39,494 nt of DNA from Mesorhizobium sp. (GCA_004963905.1 SUGL01000049.1:1-39494), one strand, 5' to 3'. Shown: positions 19,495 to 27,560, counted from the first letter of the stretch. Translations and numbers: made by a program. Notes: generated by a model not told the origin, from the sequence alone.

Positions 19495-20099
19495 GCATTG
19501 GTAACCTCCCTGGCCGCCGTGCGGCGGCGATAATAACGGTTCGCTTTCTGGCGGTTGCCGCAGACGGCCATGTCGCACCAGAGACGGCTGGCGTTGCGGC
19601 TGCGATCGACGAAGAGCCAGCTGCAGTTCGGACAGATCCTGAGCCTCGCGACGGTGTCGTCTCGCAACAGCGAAAGCGCCGAGACGGCCAAGGCCGCCTC
19701 GAAGGCGATCGGCGTCGCCGGATCGCCGAACGGCTGGCCCGGCGCGCCGATCTCGGTGGCGCTGCCGGAAAGGCCGCTGGCGCAGGCCGTCAGGAAATCC
19801 GGCAGATGGCCGGCGGCGATCGCGCCTTTCGTTATGGCATGGCGGAACAGGCGGTCGGTCGCCTCGCGGATCGACAGCACGACCGGAGCGATGTCGCCCG
19901 GCTCCAGCGCCTGCAGCCGCCGGCCGCCGAGCTCGGCGGCGCGGAAGCCGCTTGCCGCCTCGGCGAAGCGGGCGATCTCGGCGGGGTCGTCGAAACGATC
20001 AAAAGTCTTCTCCGGATCGTTGCGCAGCACGACCGTGTTCGCCGTGTCGAGCGCAAGGATGCCGCCGGTGAAGCGGTGCGGGGTCCAGGATACCGTCAT
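19491..20099 (-). CDS. CGNR zinc-finger / ABATE-domain regulator
   Basis: A 202-residue protein with an N-terminal ABATE (stress-induced regulator) domain and a C-terminal CGNR zinc finger. The finger is CPNCSWLFVD followed by WCDMAVCGNRQKANRYYRR, giving four cysteines and the CGNR sequence. The family is predicted to act as DNA-binding regulators. ATG 20099 has no Shine-Dalgarno. A candidate -10 lies only 7 bp upstream, so the message may be leaderless. It is divergent from a LivH-type permease gene. The TAG stop falls in the end of a palindromic repeat. Confidence 0.88.
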   Translation of the reverse strand: MTVSWTPHRFTGGILALDTANTVVLRNDPEKTFDRFDDPAEIARFAEAASGFRAAELGGRRLQALEPGDIAPVVLSIREATDRLFRHAITKGAIAAGHLPDFLTACASGLSGSATEIGAPGQPFGDPATPIAFEAALAVSALSLLRDDTVARLRICPNCSWLFVDRSRNASRLWCDMAVCGNRQKANRYYRRRTAAREVTNA

Positions 20100-20105
20100 A
20101 GAGGA

Positions 20106-20133
20106 AATCTAACCGATAAAACGCATTTGACAA
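20106..20133 (-). promoter_or_regulatory. candidate leaderless promoter of the CGNR gene
   Basis: On the minus strand TTGTCA (20133-20128) is followed after 16 bp by TAGATT (20111-20106): 5 of 6 and 4 of 6 matches to the -35 and -10 consensus. The -10 ends 7 bp before the ATG, putting the predicted transcript start at or beside the start codon. Confidence 0.45.
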
Positions 20134-20141
20134 GTTAGATT
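20106..20141. promoter_or_regulatory. inverted-repeat operator in the divergent CGNR/livH region
   Basis: AATCTAAC (20106-20113) and GTTAGATT (20134-20141) form a perfect 8-bp inverted repeat with a 20-bp spacer. It encloses the predicted CGNR promoter and a plus-strand TTGACA (20127-20132). It is a natural binding site for the CGNR protein or another regulator controlling both genes. Confidence 0.5.
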
Positions 20142-20224
20142 CCTGATGCAAGGCTCGCCGCCAAATCAAAGTGCTGCAGCGTCCTTTGCGCGTCCCAAAG
20201 GACGTAGCGCCGCAGGGATGCTCG

Positions 20225-21130
20225 ATGCTCTATTTCTACCAGCAGGTGCTCAACGGGCTGCATTCGGGCGCGCTCTATGCCTTGCTCGCCTTCGGCTATG
20301 TGTTGACCAACGGCATCCTGCATCGCACCAACCTCGCCTATGGCGCGCTGTTCGCCTTTTGCGGCCACACGATGATCCTGACCGCTGCCTTCGGCTACCA
20401 GGCGCTGTGGCTGACGCTGTTCGCCTCGGTCGCGCTCGGCATCGTTGCCGCCCTGCTCTATGCCGTGCTGATCAGCCAGGTGCTGTCGCGCAGCGTCTTC
20501 GAAAGGCTGGCCGACAGGTCGCCCAACGCCATCGTGGTGACGACGCTCGGCATCTTGCTGTTCCTGTCGGAAGCGAGCCGCATTGCCGCCGACACCCATG
20601 ATCTCTGGCTGCCGCCGATGCTCGCCCAACCCGTCATCTTCGCCCAGGATGCCGGCTTCAAGGTGACGCTCACCGTCATTCAGCTTGTGGACTGCGCGGC
20701 GGTGATAGCGGTGGTGGCGCTGGCGGCCTGGACGTTTTCGCATTCGCGCTTCGGCCGCGCCTGGCGAGCCGTGTCGGACGATCCCAAGGCGGCCGCGATG
20801 TGCGGCATCGACGTGCGCGCCGTGTTTCGTCGCGCGGTGCTCTATGGCGGCTTCTGCGCGGCTTTTGCCGGTGTTCTCGCCGGCCTCTATTACGGCAACA
20901 TCAGCTTCGGCACCGGCCTCGTCTATGGCCTCAAGATCCTCTTCGTGACAGCGGTCGGCGGCTATCTGTCGCCGCTCAAGGCGGCTCTCGGCGCCGCGGC
21001 CTTCGGCATGGCCGAATCGCTGTGGGCCGGCTATTTCCCGATCGAATGGCGCGAAGGCTGGATATACCTCTTTCTCGTCGCCATGCTGGTGCTGATCGGC
21101 GCCAGCCGCGACCAGGCCAAGGTCGCCTGA
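20225..21130 (+). CDS. branched-chain amino acid ABC transporter permease (LivH type)
   Basis: A 301-residue membrane protein of the LivH/LivM permease family, with about eight hydrophobic helices. The opening MLYFYQQVLNGLHSGALYALLAFGYVL and the loop AWRAVSDDPKAAAMCGID (the contact site for the ATPase subunit) are family hallmarks. Such permeases work with LivM, LivG, LivF and a binding protein, none of which is next to it here. ATG 20225 has GGGA about 7 bp upstream. It is divergent from the CGNR regulator, with an inverted-repeat operator between. The substrate may be an amino acid, amide or urea-like compound. Confidence 0.9.
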   Translation: MLYFYQQVLNGLHSGALYALLAFGYVLTNGILHRTNLAYGALFAFCGHTMILTAAFGYQALWLTLFASVALGIVAALLYAVLISQVLSRSVFERLADRSPNAIVVTTLGILLFLSEASRIAADTHDLWLPPMLAQPVIFAQDAGFKVTLTVIQLVDCAAVIAVVALAAWTFSHSRFGRAWRAVSDDPKAAAMCGIDVRAVFRRAVLYGGFCAAFAGVLAGLYYGNISFGTGLVYGLKILFVTAVGGYLSPLKAALGAAAFGMAESLWAGYFPIEWREGWIYLFLVAMLVLIGASRDQAKVA

Positions 21131-21164
21131 AACCATCAGACTTTGGTTGCATGACGTTCCGTGA

Positions 21165-21183
21165 GGCGGCGGTACTCGCCGCC
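21165..21183. terminator. GC-rich hairpin after livH-type gene
   Basis: GGCGGCG, loop GTACT, CGCCGCC, located 35 bp downstream of the permease stop. There is no T tract, so it may be a weak or factor-dependent terminator, or simply an mRNA-stabilising structure. Confidence 0.4.
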
Positions 21184-21222
21184 CGGCACGGTGCATCGGC
21201 GCACGGCCGGTGCTTTGTCATG

Positions 21223-21251
21223 TTGACCTGCCGGACCACGCACTGCATACC
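21223..21251 (+). promoter_or_regulatory. weak promoter candidate for the TRAP operon
   Basis: TTGACC (21223-21228), a 17-bp spacer and CATACC (21246-21251). The -35 is good and the -10 is poor. It lies about 65 bp upstream of the dctQ start. Confidence 0.3.
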
Positions 21252-21316
21252 GTTGGGCCAAGCGACGCGACACCGGAGGGGGAATCGGGCGCGCAGCATG
21301 ATCAGGGAGGAAATGC

Positions 21317-21922
21317 ATGGCAGGGCTGCTCGCTCTATCCAGGACGATCGACCGCATCAACGAGTTCATCGGCCGCTGGGTCTCGTGGCTGATCCTGCTT
21401 GCGATCTTGGTGAGCGCCGGCAATGCCGTCATCCGCAAGGTGTTGGACACCTCCTCCAACGCCTGGCTCGAACTGCAATGGTACCTGTTCGGCGCCGCCT
21501 TCATGCTGGCGGCCGCCTACACGCTGAAGCAGAACGACCATATCCGCATCGACATCGTCTACGGCATGTTTTCCCGCCGCGTGCAGCACTGGATCGACCT
21601 CTTCGGCCACCTCTTCTTCCTGATGCCGTTCGTGGTGCTGATGGTGATCTATTTCGTGCCTTACGTGTCGCTGTCCTTCCACAGCGGCGAGATGTCGACC
21701 AATGCCGGCGGCCTGATCGTCTGGCCGGCCAAGGCCATCCTGCTCGTCGGCTTCTTCCTGCTGGCGTTGCAGGGAGTTTCCGAGATCATCAAGAAGATCG
21801 CCATCATGCGCGGCGACATGGACGATCCCAATCCCTTCATATCGGCGCATGAGCAGGCCGAGCTCGAGGCGAAGGCGCTCGCGGAAGAAGCCAAGGCGCT
21901 GTCCGGCGAGGTGCGCTCATGA
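21317..21922 (+). CDS. dctQ: TRAP transporter small permease (DctQ type)
   Basis: A 201-residue protein with four hydrophobic helices, the small membrane subunit of a tripartite ATP-independent periplasmic transporter. LELQWYLFGAAFMLAAAYTLKQNDHIRIDI is the characteristic DctQ signature. The C-terminal 35 residues are an unusual charged, alanine/glutamate-rich tail (EQAELEAKALAEEAKAL) that may form a short helix. A strong GGGAGGAA precedes the ATG. The stop overlaps the start of dctM (ATGA), so translation is coupled. Confidence 0.93.
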   Translation: MAGLLALSRTIDRINEFIGRWVSWLILLAILVSAGNAVIRKVLDTSSNAWLELQWYLFGAAFMLAAAYTLKQNDHIRIDIVYGMFSRRVQHWIDLFGHLFFLMPFVVLMVIYFVPYVSLSFHSGEMSTNAGGLIVWPAKAILLVGFFLLALQGVSEIIKKIAIMRGDMDDPNPFISAHEQAELEAKALAEEAKALSGEVRS

Positions 21923-23730
21923 TCGAGTTCATCGCGCAGAACATGGCGCCGATCATGTTCGCATCGCTGATCATCTTCCTCTTGATCGGCTACCCCGTCG
22001 CCTTCTCGCTTGCCGCGAACGGCCTGTTGTTCTTCTTCATCGGCGTGCTGCTCTCGCCATATTCCGGCGGTTCGATCAACCTCGCCTGGCCGCTGCTGCA
22101 CGCGCTGCCCGACAATTTCTACGGCACCAGGGTGATGTCGAACGACACGCTGCTGGCCATTCCGTTCTTCACATTCATGGGCATCGTGCTCGAACGATCC
22201 GGCATGGCCGAGGACCTACTCGACACGGTCGGCCAGCTGTTCGGCCCGATCCGGGGCGGGCTTGCCTATGCGGTGATCTTCGTCGGCGCGCTGCTTGCCG
22301 CGACCACCGGCGTGGTGGCGGCCTCGGTGATCGCCATGGGACTGATCTCGCTGCCGATCATGCTGCGCTACGGCTACGACCGCCGGCTCGCCTCAGGCGT
22401 TATCGCGGCGTCCGGGACGCTTGCCCAGATCATCCCGCCCTCGCTGGTGCTGATCGTGCTGGCCGACCAGCTAGGACGCTCGGTCGGCGACATGTATGCC
22501 GGCGCGCTGATCCCCGGCCTGGTGCTGACGGGTATCTACATGGCCTACGTCCTGATCATGTCGATCATCCGGCCGAACTCGATGCCGGCGCTGCCCATCG
22601 AGGCGCGCACGCTCGGGCACGGCGTGATCTCGCTGATCGTGGCCCTGCTGGCCGCGGTCGCGATCTCCTATGCGGCCTATCGCTACCTGGTGCCCGCCCA
22701 TGGCGACAATGCCGACATACTGGGCGCCGCCGTCGGCGTCATCGTGATCTACGTCGTGGCGGTTGCCGACCAGCGGCTAGGAATCAACGTTATGTCGAAG
22801 CTGGCGCAGCAGGTGGTGATCGTGCTGATCCCGCCGCTGGCGCTGATCTTCCTGGTGCTCGGCACCATCTTCCTCGGCATCGCGACGCCGACCGAGGGCG
22901 GCGCCATGGGCGCCGTCGGCGCGCTCATCATGGCGGGGTTGAAAGGGCGGCTGACGCTCGACGTCATCAAGCAGGCGCTGGCCTCGACGACGCGGCTCTC
23001 CTCCTTCGTGCTGTTCATCCTGATCGGCGCACGCGTCTTCTCGCTCACCTTCTACGGGGTCAACGGGCATATCTGGGTCGAGCATCTCTTGACCTCGCTG
23101 CCGGGCGGCGAGACCGGCTTCCTGATCGGCGTCAACATGCTCGTCTTCGTGCTCGCCTTCTTCCTCGATTTCTTCGAGCTCGCCTTCATCATCGTGCCCT
23201 TGCTGGCACCGGCGGCCGACAAGCTCGGCATCGACCTGATCTGGTTCGGCGTGCTGCTCGGCGTCAACATGCAGACCAGCTTCATGCATCCGCCCTTCGG
23301 CTTCGCGTTGTTCTACCTGCGCTCGGTCGCGGCGCGCGTGCCCTATCTCGACCGCATCACCGGCAAGCAGATCGCGCCGGTCACCACCGGCCAGATCTAT
23401 TGGGGCGCGGTGCCCTTCGTCTGCATCCAGGTGATCATGATCGGGCTCACCATCGCCTTCCCGCAAATGGTGATGCGCTACAAGGGCGCCGCGGTCGAGC
23501 CGAGCACGATAGACCTGAAGCTGCCGGAGATGCCGGGACTGGCGCCGCTCGGCACGCCGCCGACGGACAATGGCGCTGCCAATGGGGGCGCGGCGCCGGC
23601 CAATGGCGGCTCGGCGCCCGCTGCGCCCGGCACGCCCGACCTGTCACAGCCGCCGAATTTCGGCGACACGGCACCCACCAAGCCGGCGGCGCCGGCGCCC
23701 GACCTTTCGAAGCCGCCGAGTTTCAATTGA
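21919..23730 (+). CDS. dctM: TRAP transporter large permease (DctM type), extended
   Basis: A 603-residue membrane protein, the ion-coupled translocating subunit of the TRAP system. Core features are NDTLLAIPFFTFMGIVLERSG, the LAQIIPPSLVLIVLADQLG block and ATPTEGGAMGAVGALIMA. It is much longer than the usual 430 residues because of an insertion of two extra helices around residues 235-295 and a C-terminal tail of roughly 65 residues after the last helix. The tail is rich in Pro, Ala and Gly and carries two copies of PDLSxPPxF (573-581 and 594-602). The extra helices fit the large TRAP subgroup used for 2-oxoacid or mannitol/chloroaromatic-type substrates. Confidence 0.93.
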   Translation: MIEFIAQNMAPIMFASLIIFLLIGYPVAFSLAANGLLFFFIGVLLSPYSGGSINLAWPLLHALPDNFYGTRVMSNDTLLAIPFFTFMGIVLERSGMAEDLLDTVGQLFGPIRGGLAYAVIFVGALLAATTGVVAASVIAMGLISLPIMLRYGYDRRLASGVIAASGTLAQIIPPSLVLIVLADQLGRSVGDMYAGALIPGLVLTGIYMAYVLIMSIIRPNSMPALPIEARTLGHGVISLIVALLAAVAISYAAYRYLVPAHGDNADILGAAVGVIVIYVVAVADQRLGINVMSKLAQQVVIVLIPPLALIFLVLGTIFLGIATPTEGGAMGAVGALIMAGLKGRLTLDVIKQALASTTRLSSFVLFILIGARVFSLTFYGVNGHIWVEHLLTSLPGGETGFLIGVNMLVFVLAFFLDFFELAFIIVPLLAPAADKLGIDLIWFGVLLGVNMQTSFMHPPFGFALFYLRSVAARVPYLDRITGKQIAPVTTGQIYWGAVPFVCIQVIMIGLTIAFPQMVMRYKGAAVEPSTIDLKLPEMPGLAPLGTPPTDNGAANGGAAPANGGSAPAAPGTPDLSQPPNFGDTAPTKPAAPAPDLSKPPSFN

Positions 23731-23742
23731 GGTGACAAAGTC

Positions 23743-24771
23743 ATGAAAGCCGTACGGCTGGAAGCAATCGGCAGCATCGCGCTTCGCGAGGTCGACAAAC
23801 CCGCGCCGGGGCCGGAGGATGTTCTTGTGCGGATCGAAGCCTGCGGCGTCTGCGGCACCGACCGCCACCTTTTCCATGGCGAGTTCCCGTCAAGGCCGCC
23901 GGTGACGCTCGGCCACGAATTCTGCGGCATCGTCGAGGCTGTCGGCGGCGCCGTTGCCGATATCGCCGTGGGCGACCGCGTCACCGGCGACCCCAACATT
24001 TCCTGCGGGCGCTGCAGCCACTGCCGCGCCGGCCGCGTCAATCTGTGCAGCAATCTCACGGCCATCGGCATCCACCGCGACGGAGGCTTTGCCGACTATG
24101 TCGTGATGCCGCAGAGCCAGGCCTTCCTCTTGCCCGCCGATCTCAAGCCGACGCATGGCGCCTTCTGCGAGCCACTGGCCTGCTGCCTGCATGGCGTCGA
24201 CCTCGCCGCCATCAGGCCCGGTGCCTCGGTGGTGGTGCTCGGCGGCGGCGTCATCGGCCTGCTCACGGTGCAATTGGCGAAGCTGGCCGGTGCTGCGACC
24301 ATCATTCTGTCGACCAGACAGGCCTCGCGCCGGGCGCTTGCCGAGGAGCTCGGCGCAACGGCAACGGTCGACCCAAGCTCGGTCGATCCCATCGAGGCCA
24401 TCGCCGGGAAGACCGGCCTGGTGCCCGGCGGTGTCGACGTGGTGCTCGAATGCGCGGGCGTCCCCGATACCGTCCAGCAATCCATGCGGCTGGCCAAGGC
24501 CGGCGGCACGGTGGTGATCGTCGGCGTTATGCCGCAAGGCCAGAAGGTGGCCTTCGAGCCCTTCGACATCCTGTTCCGCGAGTTGAAGGTGCTGGGCTCC
24601 TTCATCAACCCCTTCACGCATCGGCGCGCCGCGGATCTCATCGCGTCCGGCGCAATCGAGGTCGACAAGTTGATTTCGAGGCAAGTGTCCCTCGAGGGGG
24701 CACCGCAGGTTATCTCGAACCCCGCGGCCCCGGGTGAGGTCAAAGTGCTGGTGGTGCCAGGCCTGGGCTGA
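23743..24771 (+). CDS. zinc-dependent alcohol/polyol dehydrogenase
   Basis: A 342-residue medium-chain dehydrogenase of the sorbitol/threonine dehydrogenase type. The catalytic zinc site uses CGVCGTD (Cys37 region) and GHEFCG. The structural zinc site is the four-cysteine CGRCSHCRAGRVNLC. The nucleotide-binding fold has VVLGGGVIGLL. GAGGTGA lies before the ATG, 12 bp after the dctM stop, so it is the third gene of the TRAP operon. It probably oxidises the imported compound or a product of it; whether the substrate is a sugar alcohol or an amino alcohol cannot be read. Confidence 0.9.
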   Translation: MKAVRLEAIGSIALREVDKPAPGPEDVLVRIEACGVCGTDRHLFHGEFPSRPPVTLGHEFCGIVEAVGGAVADIAVGDRVTGDPNISCGRCSHCRAGRVNLCSNLTAIGIHRDGGFADYVVMPQSQAFLLPADLKPTHGAFCEPLACCLHGVDLAAIRPGASVVVLGGGVIGLLTVQLAKLAGAATIILSTRQASRRALAEELGATATVDPSSVDPIEAIAGKTGLVPGGVDVVLECAGVPDTVQQSMRLAKAGGTVVIVGVMPQGQKVAFEPFDILFRELKVLGSFINPFTHRRAADLIASGAIEVDKLISRQVSLEGAPQVISNPAAPGEVKVLVVPGLG

Positions 24772-24818
24772 GGCGCAATCTTGCAACGTCGGCGATTGGC
24801 GAAACCGTCGATGACAGC

Positions 24819-25013
24819 TCCCTCTCCCCGTCCCTATACGGGGAGAGGATGCCGGCAGGCAGGTGAGGGGCGGCGCCGATGGTGGATAGATAAGGCAAGA
24901 CCGAGGCTTCGACTCCCCTACCGAACCTGGGTGAACTGCTAGTCACCGAAGCTGGCGCCGCCCCTCATCCCCCTGCCGGGACCTTCTCCCCGTATAGTGA
25001 CGGGGAGAAGGGA
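24819..25013. repeat. two-arm modular palindrome (CTCCCC/GGGGAG type)
   Basis: The left arm (24819-24877) and right arm (24954-25013) are inverted copies about 60 bp long, nearly 90% alike, with a 76-bp centre. Each arm has an outer hairpin, CTCCCCGT...TACGGGGAG, a short GCCGGCAGG-like section, then GATGAGGGG or a variant ending in GGCGCC. It lies between the convergent alcohol dehydrogenase and dctP genes and may act as a transcription barrier. A relative is at 34535-34685. Confidence 0.75.
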
Positions 25014-25023
25014 CTGGTCTCGC

Positions 25024-26133
25024 TTACAGCTTGCCGTTGCGCTGCTGCACCATCATGAAGGTGTCGTAGTTGTATTCGGCGACCTGGGCCCAGAGATAGT
25101 GCTCCTTGCGGAAGCCCTTGATCGATTCCCAGATCTTCTTGAACGGCGCGTTGTTGGCTTCCATTTCGGCGTAGACTTCGTTGGCCTTTTCGAAGCAAGC
25201 CGCCATGATCTCCTGGCTGAAGGGCGCCAGCTTGGCGCCGCCCGCGACCAGCCGCTTCACCGCGGCCGGATTGAGGTAGTCGTATTTCTGCAGCATGTTG
25301 GCGTCGGCAGCTTGCGCGGCCGTGTGCACCAGCGACTTGTAGGCCGGCGACAATTCCTCGTACTTGGCCTTGTTGAACATCAGATGCACGGTCGGGCCGC
25401 CTTCCCACCAGCCGGGATAGTAGTAATAGGGCGCGACCTTGTAGAAGCCGAGCTTCTCGTCGTCATAAGGGCCGACCCATTCGGCGGCGTCGATCGTGCC
25501 CTTTTCCAGCGCCGGATAGATGTCGCCGCCGGCGATCTGCTGCGGCACGACGCCGAGCTTCTGCACCACCTTGCCGGCGAAGCCGCCGATGCGCATCTTG
25601 AGGCCGGAAAGATCGGCGACCGTGTTGATCTGCTTGCGGAACCAGCCGCCCATCTGCACGCCGGTGTTGCCGCCAGGCAGGCCGAACAACCCTTGCGTGG
25701 CCAGGAATTCGTTGAACAAGTCGATGCCGCCGCCATGATAATGCCAGGCATTCATGCCGCGCGCGTTGAGCGAGAACGGCACCGCGGCGCCCAGCGCCCA
25801 GGTCGGGTCCTTGCCCCAGTAATAATATGCCACCGTATGGCAGGCCTCGACGGTGCCGGCCGTGGTGGCGTCGGCGGCCTGCAGGCCGGGCACCAGCTCG
25901 CCCGAGGCGAAGACCTGGACCTGGAAATTGCCGTCGGTCGCTTCCGACAGCATCTTGGAGAAGACTTCGGCGCCGCCATAGATCGTGTCGAGCGATTTCG
26001 GGAAGGACGATGCCAGCCGCCACGTCACTTTCGGATTGGATTGGGCGATCGCCGGCGTGGCAAGCGCCGCGGCCGCCGCCGCGGCGCCGACACCGGACGC
26101 ACCGGCCTTGCGGATGAATGAACGACGATCCAT
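25024..26133 (-). CDS. dctP: TRAP transporter substrate-binding protein (TakP-like)
   Basis: A 369-residue periplasmic binding protein. The N-terminus is a twin-arginine-type signal (DRRSFIRKAG, then an alanine-rich helix and ATPAIAQS). The mature part strongly resembles the 2-oxoacid-binding TakP group: GMNAWHYHGGG, GNTGVQMGGWFRK, LKMRIGGFAGKVVQKLG, AGGDIYPALEKGTIDAAEWVGPYDDEKLGF and YYYYPGWWEGG. The substrate is thus probably a monocarboxylic 2-oxoacid such as pyruvate or a branched 2-oxoacid. GGGAGGAAA precedes the ATG. It faces the dctQM operon tail to tail, across a palindrome, rather than leading it. Confidence 0.92.
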   Translation of the reverse strand: MDRRSFIRKAGASGVGAAAAAAALATPAIAQSNPKVTWRLASSFPKSLDTIYGGAEVFSKMLSEATDGNFQVQVFASGELVPGLQAADATTAGTVEACHTVAYYYWGKDPTWALGAAVPFSLNARGMNAWHYHGGGIDLFNEFLATQGLFGLPGGNTGVQMGGWFRKQINTVADLSGLKMRIGGFAGKVVQKLGVVPQQIAGGDIYPALEKGTIDAAEWVGPYDDEKLGFYKVAPYYYYPGWWEGGPTVHLMFNKAKYEELSPAYKSLVHTAAQAADANMLQKYDYLNPAAVKRLVAGGAKLAPFSQEIMAACFEKANEVYAEMEANNAPFKKIWESIKGFRKEHYLWAQVAEYNYDTFMMVQQRNGKL

Positions 26134-26303
26134 GCAGTTTCCTCCCGTTTCGGATCAACAGACCGACATTCGGACATCGTCGCTGCCCTAGTCGGCTGCG
26201 CGAAACAATACACGGGCAAGATGTCGAGTCCAGCATCGTGGGCAACGTGCAACTATAGTCTAACGCCAAGTGCCTTGGCCCATCCGGAGAGACGAAACTT
26301 GCC

Positions 26304-26354
26304 ATGGCAAAATGCCGTCGGATCGCCTATTTTGTAGGCAGAATAATTCGTTAG
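26304..26354 (+). CDS. possible 16-codon leader peptide upstream of the PuuD-like gene
   Basis: ATG 26304 opens a 16-residue basic peptide (MAKCRRIAYFVGRIIR) ending at TAG 26352-26354, 6 bp before the next gene. GGAGAG lies upstream at a slightly long spacing. The downstream ATG has no Shine-Dalgarno, which would fit translational coupling. The start sits within a perfect 12-bp palindrome, TTGCCATGGCAA (26299-26310). Confidence 0.35.
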   Translation: MAKCRRIAYFVGRIIR

Positions 26355-26360
26355 CCCTCG

Positions 26361-27152
26361 ATGGAAACCGTATCAAAAATGCAGCAGCCGCTCGTTGCCG
26401 TCTCGACCGACGTCCGCCAGTTCGACAACTACACCTGGCATGCCGCGCCGCAGCAATATCTCGAGGCGGCGGTCACCGGCGCCGGTGTGTTCCCGCTGCT
26501 GGTGCCGTCCTTCGGCGACCGGCTCGATCTCGACGAGCTGCTGTCCTCGGTCGACGGCGTCATGGTGACGGGATCGAAGTCCAACGTGCATCCCTCGCTC
26601 TATGGCGGTGACGCAACCGAGGCCAACGGCCCCTACGATCCGGCGCGCGACGCCACGACCCTGCCGCTGATCCGCAAGGCGATCGAGCGCGGCGTGCCGC
26701 TGCTTGCCATCTGCCGCGGCATCCAGGAACTGAACGTGGCGCTAGGCGGCACTTTGGCCACGGAGATCCAGGAGCGCGAGGGATCACTCGACCATCGCGC
26801 GCCGGTGAGCGACAATCAGGACGAGCGTTTCGTCATCCACCAGAAAATCTCGATCAAGCCCGGAAGCTGCCTCGCCGGAGTGTTCGGCGCCGGCGACATC
26901 AAGGTCAATTCGCTGCATCGCCAGGCGATCGACCGGCTCGGCACCAGGCTGCAGGTCGAGGCGCTCGCTGCCGACGGCACGATCGAGGCCGTCTCGGTCA
27001 AGGATGCCCGCGCCTTCGCGGTCGGCGTTCAGTGGCACCCCGAATATTGGGTGAAGTCGGACAGCAACTCGGCGAAGATCTTCCGCGCTTTCGGCGATGC
27101 CGTGCGCCTGCATGCGGCTGCGAAGGCCGGGGCACGCGCCGCGGCGGAGTAA
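26361..27152 (+). CDS. gamma-glutamyl-gamma-aminobutyrate hydrolase family protein (PuuD-like)
   Basis: A 263-residue class I glutamine-amidotransferase-like peptidase (C26) that would cleave gamma-glutamyl-GABA or a similar gamma-glutamyl compound in polyamine breakdown. The nucleophile is Cys118 in LLAICRGIQELNVALGG, and the His/Glu pair is H226 and E228 in QWHPEYW. VDGVMVTGSKSNVHPSLYG matches the family. The start at 26361 has no clear ribosome site; ATG 26379 is an alternative that drops six residues. Upstream lies a tiny open frame. The neighbours are not polyamine genes, but a GlnA-like protein and an aminotransferase are encoded 9 kb away. Confidence 0.88.
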   Translation: METVSKMQQPLVAVSTDVRQFDNYTWHAAPQQYLEAAVTGAGVFPLLVPSFGDRLDLDELLSSVDGVMVTGSKSNVHPSLYGGDATEANGPYDPARDATTLPLIRKAIERGVPLLAICRGIQELNVALGGTLATEIQEREGSLDHRAPVSDNQDERFVIHQKISIKPGSCLAGVFGAGDIKVNSLHRQAIDRLGTRLQVEALAADGTIEAVSVKDARAFAVGVQWHPEYWVKSDSNSAKIFRAFGDAVRLHAAAKAGARAAAE

Positions 27153-27167
27153 GCCCGCCGCCCGAGC

Positions 27168-27560
27168 TCAGTTATCGCTGTCGTTGTCCAGCGCCAGCAG
27201 CGGCGCGGCCGGGGCGTAGGATTCGTAGCCGTCGCCATCGGCGACGCTGAACGTGACGACAGGATCGATGCCGTTCTCGCTGAAGGCGACCGTGCCGTCC
27301 GCCTGCTCGCGCCAGAATTTCACCCGCTCGATGCCCGGCATCAGCGCGCTGCAACCCGCATCGACGCTGAGCTGCGACAGGCCGTCCGACACCTCGGCGT
27401 CGCGTTGGACCGCGCAGGCCGCCTCATCGCCATTGGCCGTCAATCTGTAGGTGCTTGACGACACTGGCTCGACGGCCGCGCCTTGACCGTCGCCGCCATC
27501 AAGCAACTGCACGCCCCCGAACAAAGCAACCGACGCGACCAACCCGGCTAACAGCTTCAC
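27168..27560 (-). CDS. secreted AprI/Inh-like protease inhibitor domain protein (putative)
   Basis: A 130-residue exported protein. GTG 27560 follows GGAGAGA and gives a hydrophobic signal segment, VKLLAGLVASVALFGGVQLL. The mature part has two cysteines (AACAVQ and AGCSAL) and the sequence ERVKFWREQADGTVAFSENG, which resembles the metalloprotease inhibitor (AprI/Inh, also in Omp19) beta barrel. The match is by pattern only. The C-terminus is acidic (LALDNDSDN). The frame is open to 27674, but that extension crosses a palindromic repeat. A CtrA-type box lies about 120 bp upstream. Confidence 0.6.
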   Translation of the reverse strand: MKLLAGLVASVALFGGVQLLDGGDGQGAAVEPVSSSTYRLTANGDEAACAVQRDAEVSDGLSQLSVDAGCSALMPGIERVKFWREQADGTVAFSENGIDPVVTFSVADGDGYESYAPAAPLLALDNDSDN

